Part shown: piece by piece, positions 21,375 through 27,738 of the stretch | Layout: every line of letters starts with the position of its first letter | Numbering within the stretch: the stretch's first letter is position 1 | Assembly (NCBI RefSeq): GCF_019083995.1 | Contig: NZ_JAHRCU010000011.1 | Span: 91,915-155,914, forward strand | Origin: Roseococcus sp. SDR | GTDB taxonomy: Bacteria; Pseudomonadota; Alphaproteobacteria; Acetobacterales; Acetobacteraceae | Direction of reading: 5' to 3' | DNA length: 64,000 nt | Program-made: the position numbers and the translations under genes | Notes under the pieces: model-generated | What the model was told of the DNA's origin: nothing | Databases searched by the model: none | Seen by the model: only the letters and a program-made list of their open reading frames with translations

Positions 21375-21946
21375 TCACGCTGGGCGCATTGCTGCATGGC
21401 GCGGACGAGGATTTCCTCGTGAACCTCTACCTCGCGGCGCTGGGCCGCTGGCCGGATGAGGCGGGTTATGCCCATCACCTGGGGCTCATTGCCGGCCAGC
21501 CCGAGGCGCGGGTTGGGCTGGTCCAGGCCTTTCTCGGTTCCGAGGAGGCGCGGCAGCGACCGGCCACCATCCAGATGGACGCGCCGGGGCCCGTGCCGGC
21601 CGAGCAGGCGCTGGCCGCCCAGCTCCGCCTGCGCACCGAGATTCTGCGCGCGGCCATCGCCGCCCCGCGCGAAGCCGCCGCGGCCGCGGAACAATCGGCG
21701 CTCGCGGGCGAGATCATGGCGCTCGGCGCGGCGCTGGAGGGGTTGCGGACCGAGCTGACGGAGCGCATCGCGGCGTTGGAGGCCGCGCTGGCGGGCACCG
21801 TGCCGCCCGCCCCTGCCCTCTCGCCGGCCCTGTCGCTCGACTATGTGAACGACCTGGTGGAGGGCGCGCAGGCACCGCTGCTGCGCCGCATCCGCGGGCT
21901 GGAAGCGCGCTTGCTGGAGCGTGACGCGGGCGTCAGCGGCAGCTGA
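21371..21946 (+). CDS. DUF4214-domain protein with coiled coil
   Basis: A 191-residue protein. Residues 10-58 match the DUF4214 pattern: FLVNLYLAALGRWPDEAGYA followed by a tail ending in FLGSEEAR. DUF4214 often occurs in surface or polysaccharide-linked proteins. Residues 75-135 are Ala/Glu/Leu-rich and helical, consistent with a coiled coil. No signal peptide or membrane segment is seen. Its start overlaps the upstream glycosyltransferase stop, so the two products likely act together, perhaps as a scaffold for polysaccharide assembly (inference). It overlaps the convergent DUF2155 gene by 14 bases. Confidence 0.8.
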   Translation: MITLGALLHGADEDFLVNLYLAALGRWPDEAGYAHHLGLIAGQPEARVGLVQAFLGSEEARQRPATIQMDAPGPVPAEQALAAQLRLRTEILRAAIAAPREAAAAAEQSALAGEIMALGAALEGLRTELTERIAALEAALAGTVPPAPALSPALSLDYVNDLVEGAQAPLLRRIRGLEARLLERDAGVSGS

Positions 21947-22301
21947 GGATCCGCAGGTCGTAGACCGGGTGCTCGAACATGTTCACCGCTGGCGCATCGG
22001 CGAAGAGCCAGCCGCGAAAGACCTGCTGATCTCCACCGCCGCGCTGCGCGTCCGTGACGTCGAGAAAGGCCGCGGCATCGGGCACCTCGTCGGGTGGTCG
22101 GGCATGGCAGGCACGCAGCGTGATGGTGAGCGTGCCGAAGCGCGTGGGCTCGCCCACCGTCGCGCGCAGCGTGGCGACGCGCGCGTTCACCTTGTCGAGC
22201 GCCTGGATCTCGCCCACGCGGCGCGGCACCCATTCCTGGGCGGCAAGCGGAAGGGGCGCGGCGAGGAGCAGCACCAGCAGGATGGGGGGCAGCGCCTTCA
22301 T
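21933..22301 (-). CDS. DUF2155-domain exported protein
   Basis: A 122-residue protein with a signal peptide (MKALPPILLVLLLAAPLPLA, cleavage near AAQ). The mature part, from LDKVNARVATLRATVGEPTR through FRGWLFADAPAVNMFEHPVY, matches DUF2155, a family of about 110-170 residues found almost only in alphaproteobacteria; its function is not established. The ATG at 22301 overlaps the stop of a small upstream gene (ATGA), and it is the last gene of the NDUFA12-mlaD group, which is the usual context of DUF2155. Confidence 0.88.
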   Translation of the reverse strand: MKALPPILLVLLLAAPLPLAAQEWVPRRVGEIQALDKVNARVATLRATVGEPTRFGTLTITLRACHARPPDEVPDAAAFLDVTDAQRGGGDQQVFRGWLFADAPAVNMFEHPVYDLRILSCR

Positions 22302-22510
22302 TTGCGGCGCGGGCTCGGGAGGGTGGCGATGATCTCGGCGAGGATGCCCCGCATGGCGGCCTCGTCCACGCCCATCAGCACGGCATCCTCGAAGGCGTCG
22401 CGCAGCACCTGTGTGGCTTCGGCGTGGTTCTCCAGCAGTACCTTCACCTTCTCGCGGCAGGAGATGGGCTGGCCGTCGCTGCCCGGCCAGAGGGCGGGCG
22501 GCGCGCTCAT
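22298..22510 (-). CDS. Small conserved-looking protein between mlaD and DUF2155
   Basis: A 70-residue, mostly helical, acidic protein without signal peptide or membrane segment. Its centre reads REKVKVLLENHAEATQVLRD and AMRGILAEIIATL. It is joined on both sides by ATGA overlaps, with mlaD upstream and the DUF2155 gene downstream, which argues strongly that it is translated. I do not recognise a named family. It could be a cytosolic partner of this envelope gene group, but the sequence gives no direct clue. Confidence 0.7.
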   Translation of the reverse strand: MSAPPALWPGSDGQPISCREKVKVLLENHAEATQVLRDAFEDAVLMGVDEAAMRGILAEIIATLPSPRRK

Positions 22511-23010
22511 CGCGGCGGGGCCGGCGTCGCCTCGGCGGCGGCGGCACCGCCCCCTGAATTCATCTGCGTCACCGAAAAGATGAAGCGGCCGAGCAGGCTC
22601 TCGAGGCTCACCGAGCCCTGGGTCTCGGTGATGCGGCCGCCATCGGCCAGCACGCGGTCCGCACCGCCGGGCACGATGGAGACATAGCGGCCGCCGAGCA
22701 GCCCCTCGGAGGTGATCTCAGCCGAGGAATCGGCCGGCAGGCCCAGGTCACGGCGGACGCGCAGCGTGACCACCGCCTGGAAGGTGCGCGGGTCGATCCG
22801 CAGATCGCTGACCGAGCCGACCTTCACGCCGCCGATCTTCACATCGGCGCCCTGGTTCAGCCCGTCCACGCGGTCGAACTCGGCGGTCAGCGCGATGCCG
22901 TCGGTCTGGGGGGTGCGGCCGCCATGCAGGATGGCATAGGCCAGGAAGACCCCGGCGCAGACCAGGACCACGGCGCCCGTCAACACCTCGGCGAGGCTGC
23001 GGCCCTTCAT
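22507..23010 (-). CDS. mlaD: MlaD-like MCE protein, lipid transport
   Basis: A 167-residue MCE-domain protein. One N-terminal membrane anchor (LTGAVVLVCAGVFLAYAILH) is followed by a single MCE domain, residues 38-118, with the typical FDRVDGLNQGADVKIGGVKV and SEGLLGGRYVSIVPGG. In other bacteria MlaD forms the periplasmic hexameric ring of the Mla retrograde phospholipid transporter. The mlaE, mlaF and mlaC partners are not in the window, which is common in alphaproteobacteria where this gene sits beside NDUFA12. Start ATG at 23010, 35 bases after the preceding gene. Confidence 0.92.
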   Translation of the reverse strand: MKGRSLAEVLTGAVVLVCAGVFLAYAILHGGRTPQTDGIALTAEFDRVDGLNQGADVKIGGVKVGSVSDLRIDPRTFQAVVTLRVRRDLGLPADSSAEITSEGLLGGRYVSIVPGGADRVLADGGRITETQGSVSLESLLGRFIFSVTQMNSGGGAAAAEATPAPPR

Positions 23011-23045
23011 GCGTTCAACTTTTCCATGGACGGACAGATGGACTG

Positions 23046-23399
23046 TCAGCCGCCCGGCGTCCAGGCCTCATAATCGCCCCCGGTCACGCGGCGCTGCCCG
23101 CCGGCATAGTCGTGGCCCTTGGGGCGCCAGGCCTGGGGCGTGCCGGTGAGGTTCGGCTGGTGCGGCTTCTGCCAGGGATACTTGGCCTCGGGCAGAGGCG
23201 CATCCGTGGTGTGGTGCAGCCAAGCGTGCCATTCGGGGGGCACGACCGACGAGTCCAGGCCCTTGGCCAGCGCCACCGTGCGACGGGTGCGGCCATAGAC
23301 CGGGTCCGGCCGGCGCGACTCGTAATAGGTGTTGCCGGCCTCATCCCGGCCGACCTTGCGGCTGGTCATGCGGGTGAGGAAGAGATCGATCGTGGACAT
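23046..23399 (-). CDS. NADH:ubiquinone oxidoreductase accessory subunit NDUFA12
   Basis: A 117-residue homologue of the mitochondrial complex I subunit B17.2. The family signatures RKVGRDEAGNTYYESRR and PPEWHAWLHHTTDAPLPE are both plain. In alphaproteobacteria the protein is a supernumerary subunit on the peripheral arm of complex I, encoded away from the nuo operon. The ATG at 23399 is chosen because the upstream in-frame sequence is unlike the family. It begins the minus-strand group NDUFA12, mlaD, small protein, DUF2155. Confidence 0.93.
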   Translation of the reverse strand: MSTIDLFLTRMTSRKVGRDEAGNTYYESRRPDPVYGRTRRTVALAKGLDSSVVPPEWHAWLHHTTDAPLPEAKYPWQKPHQPNLTGTPQAWRPKGHDYAGGQRRVTGGDYEAWTPGG

Positions 23400-23466
23400 G
23401 CCGCATCTTCCCACAATTTCGCGGCGCGGCAAAGCATCCGGCGGCGTGCAGGGGCATGGGAGTTTT

Positions 23467-23514
23467 CCACAAGATGTTGTGGGCCGTTCCCGTTCTGGCC
23501 ACATCATGCGGCTT
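23467..23514 (+). promoter_or_regulatory. Candidate NrdR box pair upstream of the RNR-like gene
   Basis: Bases 23467-23482 read CCACAAGATGTTGTGG, a six-base inverted repeat around four bases that matches the published NrdR box (ACACWATATATWGTGT) at 12 of 16 positions. A weaker site at 23499-23514 (CCACATCATGCGGCTT) follows after 16 bases; NrdR boxes usually occur as pairs 15-16 bases apart. They lie 34-81 bases before the RNR-like start. TTTTCCACA at 23463-23471 also fits a DnaA box, so a DnaA reading is possible. Confidence 0.5.
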
Positions 23515-23547
23515 CCCGGCGGAGGGGGCGCGGGTTAGGCTCAGGGC

Positions 23548-25050
23548 ATGGCACGCATCGCTGGAAGCTTGTGGGAAGGGGTCGCGCTGAGGCGCACCCG
23601 CATCGGCGCGGACCCCGACGCGCCGCCCCGCGCCGTCGCCCTGCCGGATTCCTGGGAGGATGACGCCGCGGCCGCGCTCGCCTCGCTGGTCCCGGGGGAG
23701 CGCCCCATCGCCCTGCCCCGGATTGCCGAGGCCTGGATCGCGCGGGCGCTGAAATCCGGTGAGAAGGCCGGGCTGATCACAGCGGCCGAGGCGCCGCATC
23801 TGGCCGAGGGCTGGCGCGCCCTGCTGCTGACGCGCCGCGGCGCGCCCGGCGCCGAATGCTGGCGCGGCGACGCCAAGGCCGAGCCTCGCTTCGTGCTGAA
23901 CCTGCCCGCCTTCCTGGAACCCGAGGGCGGACTCGACCTCGAAGGCTATGCCGAGGCCTGTGCGCTGGCTGTGGTCTTCCTGGACGCCGTGACGGGCGGC
24001 AAGGCCGTCAAGCTGCGCCTGGGCTTCGCCGACCTCGCGGGCCTGCTGGCCGGGCTTGGCCTGCCCTATGACAGCGCCGAGGCGCGCGAGGTGGCGGCCG
24101 GGATCGCGGCGCTCACACGCGGTGCCGCCGAGGCGCAGAGCGGCCGGATGGCCGAGCGCCTGGGCGCGCGTGAGCCGATCGCACTGATCTGGCCCGAGCC
24201 GCCGATGCAGACGCCGGTGCCCGGCCTCGCCGCCGCGGCCCGCGCTGCGCTGGATGCCGCCATGGCCTCGCCCGGATTGCGCCACCAGGCGCTGGTGGCC
24301 CTGGCCCCGGCCGACGCGGCCGAGGCGCTGCTGGGGGCCGAGACCGCCGGCATCGCGCCCGCGCCGGGTGCGACCCGCGCCGTGGAAACGCCGACCGGTG
24401 TGGTGGATGTGCCGACGCGGGCTGCGATGCGCGCGCCGCAATCGCGCGTGGCGGCGCTGCTGGGCCCGGTCAGCCAGGCCTCGCGCCGGGCGATGCAGGC
24501 GGCTGTCGCGCCCTTCCTGCACGCGGCCCCGCCCGGGCCGGTGGCGCTGCCTGCCGCGCCGCGCCCCGCCCCCGCCCCCAGGCCCACGCTGCGCCGGCAG
24601 TCGGGCCAGACGCTGCATGTCACCGTCGGCGGGCATCGCGTGGCGCTGCGGACCGCCGAGGAGGATGGCGTGCTTCGTGAGATCGCCTTCAGCCTCTCCA
24701 AGGAGGGTGCCGCCTATCGCAGCCTGATGGATGCCTTCGCCCAGGCGGTCTCGGCCGGCCTCGCGCGGGGCGTGCCGCTCGCGGATTACGTGGACGCCTT
24801 CGCCTATACGCGCTTCGGCCCGGCCGGCGCGGTCGAGGGCGACCCGGACATTCCCCGCGCGACCTCGGTGCTGGACTGGGCCTTCCGGCGGCTCGCCATG
24901 GATTATCTGGGCGGTGCGCTGCCGCAGCCCGAGGCCGAGGATGTGGCGCCGGGCAGCCTCTCCCGCGCGGCGGAGCAATCGCCGCTGCTGCCGCTCGACC
25001 TGCCGACGGTGGCGGAACGTCCGAAACGCAATCTGAGGGTTGTTGCCTGA
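23548..25050 (+). CDS. Degenerate class II ribonucleotide-reductase-like protein (TSCPD domain)
   Basis: A 500-residue protein. Residues about 353-455 match the C-terminal region of B12-dependent NrdJ: GGHRVALRTAEEDG, SKEGAAYRSLMDAFAQAVS, FGPAGAVEGDPDIPRATSVL. Residues about 115-200 look like a worn copy of the later reductase barrel (FVLNLPAFL where active enzymes have a CNLAS-type Cys; GFADLAGLLAGLGLPYDS). The N-terminal barrel with catalytic cysteines and the radical site are missing, so reductase activity is unlikely. It may regulate or assist the real enzyme. RidA follows with overlapping stop and start. The weak SD leaves the ATG at 23548 slightly uncertain. Confidence 0.8.
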   Translation: MARIAGSLWEGVALRRTRIGADPDAPPRAVALPDSWEDDAAAALASLVPGERPIALPRIAEAWIARALKSGEKAGLITAAEAPHLAEGWRALLLTRRGAPGAECWRGDAKAEPRFVLNLPAFLEPEGGLDLEGYAEACALAVVFLDAVTGGKAVKLRLGFADLAGLLAGLGLPYDSAEAREVAAGIAALTRGAAEAQSGRMAERLGAREPIALIWPEPPMQTPVPGLAAAARAALDAAMASPGLRHQALVALAPADAAEALLGAETAGIAPAPGATRAVETPTGVVDVPTRAAMRAPQSRVAALLGPVSQASRRAMQAAVAPFLHAAPPGPVALPAAPRPAPAPRPTLRRQSGQTLHVTVGGHRVALRTAEEDGVLREIAFSLSKEGAAYRSLMDAFAQAVSAGLARGVPLADYVDAFAYTRFGPAGAVEGDPDIPRATSVLDWAFRRLAMDYLGGALPQPEAEDVAPGSLSRAAEQSPLLPLDLPTVAERPKRNLRVVA

Positions 25051-25514
25051 TGTCGAAGATCGAAACGCGCCTGGCCGAGCTGGGCCTGACCCTGCCCGAG
25101 GCCGGCGCGCCCATCGCCAACTACGTGCCCTTCACCGTCTCGGGGAAGATCATCTACGTCTCGGGCCAGGTGCCGCGGAAGGATGGCAAGATCCATCCGG
25201 CCGGCCATGTCGGCGCGGGCGTCTCCGTCGAGGAGGCAAAGGCCGCGGCGCAGCAATGTTTCCTCTCGGTGCTGGCCCACGCGAAGGTGGCGGCGGGCGG
25301 TGACCTGGACCGCATCAAGCGCGTGCTCCGCCTCACGGGCTATGTGAATTCCACGCCGGATTTCGGCGATCAGCCGACGGTCATCAATGGCGCCTCGGAC
25401 TGCGCCGTAGCCGTCTTCGGCGAGGCCGGGCGGCACGCGCGCAGCGCGGTGGGCGTCGCGGCGCTGCCGGGTGGCGCGGCCGTCGAGGTCGAGGCGATTC
25501 TCGAACTGGCCTAA
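25050..25514 (+). CDS. RidA/YjgF-family enamine/imine deaminase
   Basis: A 154-residue protein of the long YjgF subgroup. YVPFTVSGKIIYVSGQVPRK, GVSVEEAKAAAQQCFLSVLA and INGASDCAVAVFGEAGRHAR are typical, the last including the Arg that binds carboxylates. RidA proteins form trimers and destroy reactive enamines produced by PLP enzymes. Its ATG shares one base with the stop of the RNR-like gene (TGATG), indicating cotranslation; whether the pairing has functional meaning is open. Confidence 0.93.
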   Translation: MSKIETRLAELGLTLPEAGAPIANYVPFTVSGKIIYVSGQVPRKDGKIHPAGHVGAGVSVEEAKAAAQQCFLSVLAHAKVAAGGDLDRIKRVLRLTGYVNSTPDFGDQPTVINGASDCAVAVFGEAGRHARSAVGVAALPGGAAVEVEAILELA

Positions 25515-25540
25515 TCCGGGTTTCGCCCCATTATCGGGCG

Positions 25541-26686
25541 ATGGATTCCGCCGAGCTCCGCCTCTCCCTGCATCCCGCCATCGCCGAGATTCCGGCGGCG
25601 GAGTGGGATGCCTGCGCGGGCGACAATCCCTTCGTGAGCCATGCCTTCCTCGCGGCGCTGGAGGAAAGCGGCAGCGCCTCGGCCAAGACGGGCTGGCTGC
25701 CGCAGCACCTGGCGCTGCGCGATGCGGGAGGTGAGCTGGTCGCCTGTGCGCCGGCCTATGCGAAGTCGCACTCCTATGGCGAATACGTCTTCGACCATGG
25801 CTGGGCCCAGGCCTATGAGCAGGCCGGCGGGCGCTATTATCCCAAGCTGCAGGTGGCGGTGCCCTTCAGCCCGGTGCCCGGGCCGCGCCTGCTGCGGCGG
25901 CCGGGCGTGCCGGTGGCGGCGATGGCGCAGGGGCTGGCGCAGGCCATGGCGGCGCTGAAATTCTCCTCCACGCACATCACCTTCTGCACGCGGGAGGAAT
26001 GGGAGGCGCTGGGCGAGGCCGGGTGGCTGCAGCGCATCGGCGTGCAGTTCCATTGGCAGAACCGGGGCTATGGCTGCTTCGAGGATTTCCTCGGCGCGCT
26101 CTCCAGCCGCAAGCGCAAGACGCTGAAGCGCGAGCGGCGGGCGGTGGCGGAAAGCGGGCTGACGCTGAAGACGCTGCGCGGGGCAGAGATCACGCCCGCG
26201 CATTGGAACGCCTTTCATCGCTTCTATCGCAACACGGTGGATGCGCGCTGGGGCAGCGCCTACCTGACCAAATCCTTCTGGCCGCTGCTGGGCGAGAAGC
26301 TCGGCGATCGCGTCGTGCTGATGTGGGCGGAGCGGGATGGCACGCCCGTGGCCGGCGCACTGAACCTGCTGGGCGGCGAGGCGCTCTATGGGCGCAACTG
26401 GGGTTGCACCGAGGAAGTGCCCTTCCTGCATTTCGAGCTCTGCTATCTGCGCGCGATCGATTTCGCGATCGAGCACGGCATCGGCCGCGTCGAGGCCGGC
26501 GCGCAGGGCGAGCACAAGATCCAGCGCGGCTATCTGCCCGCCACCACCTATTCCGCGCATCTCATCGCGCATCGCGGATTGTCGGATGCGGTAGCGCGCT
26601 TCCTGGAGCATGAGCGGCCGGCCCTGCGCGAGCGCATGGAAGAGCTGGCGGCGCTTTCGCCCTATCGGCGCGAGGGCGAGGCCTGA
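25541..26686 (+). CDS. FemAB-like / GNAT acyltransferase (PF04339 type)
   Basis: A 381-residue protein of the DUF482 family, built from two GNAT-like halves. Characteristic pieces are NPFVSHAFLAALEESGSA, KSHSYGEYVFDHGWAQAYEQ, and RKRKTLKRERRAV before the second half. The family is annotated as peptidoglycan-related N-acetyltransferases by resemblance to FemAB, but its biochemical role is not settled. It starts 26 bases after ridA and its stop overlaps a short reading frame with similarity to MGMT-family proteins. Confidence 0.88.
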   Translation: MDSAELRLSLHPAIAEIPAAEWDACAGDNPFVSHAFLAALEESGSASAKTGWLPQHLALRDAGGELVACAPAYAKSHSYGEYVFDHGWAQAYEQAGGRYYPKLQVAVPFSPVPGPRLLRRPGVPVAAMAQGLAQAMAALKFSSTHITFCTREEWEALGEAGWLQRIGVQFHWQNRGYGCFEDFLGALSSRKRKTLKRERRAVAESGLTLKTLRGAEITPAHWNAFHRFYRNTVDARWGSAYLTKSFWPLLGEKLGDRVVLMWAERDGTPVAGALNLLGGEALYGRNWGCTEEVPFLHFELCYLRAIDFAIEHGIGRVEAGAQGEHKIQRGYLPATTYSAHLIAHRGLSDAVARFLEHERPALRERMEELAALSPYRREGEA

Positions 26687-26805
26687 TGGCGAAGTCGCCC
26701 TTCTTTGCGCGCATCAAGGCCCATGTGCTGACGATCGTGGCGAGCCTGCCGCATGGCGTGCCGAAGCAGACCCGGCCGGCGAATGCGCCGGTTTCGCGCG
26801 GATGA
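26686..26805 (+). pseudogene. Remnant of an MGMT/alkyltransferase-like gene
   Basis: A 39-residue frame that overlaps its neighbours at both ends (TGATG upstream, ATGA downstream). Residues 1-25 (start AKSPFFARIKAHVLTIVASL) look like the first helix of MGMT-family alkyltransferase-like proteins, normally about 100 residues long. After residue 25 the family's helix-turn-helix and PCHR region are absent and the frame ends after PKQTRPANAPVSRG. The simplest reading is an in-frame internal deletion that kept translational coupling. It could instead be a genuine short peptide; the family match is short. Confidence 0.45.
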
Positions 26806-27680
26806 TCCTCGCCTACGGGCAATTGGCGCTGGCGATGATCCTGGTCGGCGCCAATGTGGGCGTGGCCAAGCTGCTGGCCGATGCGCTGCCCATCGCGATG
26901 ATCGCATGCCTGCGCTGCCTGCTGGCCGTGGTGGTGCTCTGGCCGCTGGCACGCCTGATCGAGGGGCGCGTGGCCGTGCCGGGCGCGGTGAAGCACAACC
27001 TGTTCCTCCAGGCCGTGTTCGGCACGGCGATCTACAATGCAGGGCTGCTGGCGGGCTTGCGCTTCACCTCGGCGCTGGAGGGCGGCCTCGTTCTGGCGAC
27101 GCTGCCGGCGGTGGTGGCGTTGGGCAGCTTCCTCTGGCTGCGGGAGCGGCTTTCCGCGCGGCAATGGTTGGCGGCGGGGCTCGCCGGCTTCGGCATGGCG
27201 GCGATCACGTTGGCGCGGCTGGGGGGAGGCAGCGGCGGCTCGGCGCTGGGGAACCTGCTGGTGTTCCTGGGCGTCTGCGGCGAGGCGATCTATGTGCTGC
27301 TGGCCCGCCGCGTGGCGGGGGCGGTGCCGGTGATCACCGCCTCGCTCTGGATGCAGGCGTTTTCGGCCGTGTTCCTGCTGCCCTTCGCCGCACCCGGCTA
27401 TGCGAGCGTTGCGGCACTGGCGGACCCCACCCTGCTCGCGCTGCTGCTGTTCCATTCGCTCACGGCGAGCGTGCTCTGCCTGCTGCTCTGGTACGCCGGC
27501 ATGAAGCGCGTGCCGGCGGCCACGGCGGGCGTCTTCACCGCCTTCCTGCCGGCGAGTGCGGCCGTCACCGCCGTGCTCTTCCTGGGCGAGGGGTTCGGGC
27601 TGGTGCATGCGGCGGGCTTCGCGTTGATGATGACGAGCCTGCTGCTGGCGACCTGGCCGGGGCGGGGGAATTCCCGCTGA
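26802..27680 (+). CDS. EamA/DMT-family metabolite exporter
   Basis: A 292-residue inner-membrane protein with about ten hydrophobic helices arranged as two EamA halves (first from LALAMILVGANVGVAKLLAD, second from GNLLVFLGVCGEAIYVLLAR). PAVVALGSFLWLRERLSARQ and the late FLGEGFGLVHAAGFALMM are standard EamA pieces. Family members export amino acids or other small metabolites; the substrate is unknown here. The ATG at 26802 overlaps the stop of the MGMT remnant, so its translation may still depend on that frame. Confidence 0.9.
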   Translation: MILAYGQLALAMILVGANVGVAKLLADALPIAMIACLRCLLAVVVLWPLARLIEGRVAVPGAVKHNLFLQAVFGTAIYNAGLLAGLRFTSALEGGLVLATLPAVVALGSFLWLRERLSARQWLAAGLAGFGMAAITLARLGGGSGGSALGNLLVFLGVCGEAIYVLLARRVAGAVPVITASLWMQAFSAVFLLPFAAPGYASVAALADPTLLALLLFHSLTASVLCLLLWYAGMKRVPAATAGVFTAFLPASAAVTAVLFLGEGFGLVHAAGFALMMTSLLLATWPGRGNSR

Positions 27681-27738
27681 CAGACGGACGCGGGGCCTGG
27701 TAGCCTGATTTCATGCCATCGCCACTTCTTGCTCCCCC

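Noticed and set aside
23463..23471. DnaA box as evidence for a replication origin near 23.5 kb
   Set aside because: Only one good match, no cluster, no A/T-rich unwinding region, and no dnaA or other origin-linked genes nearby.
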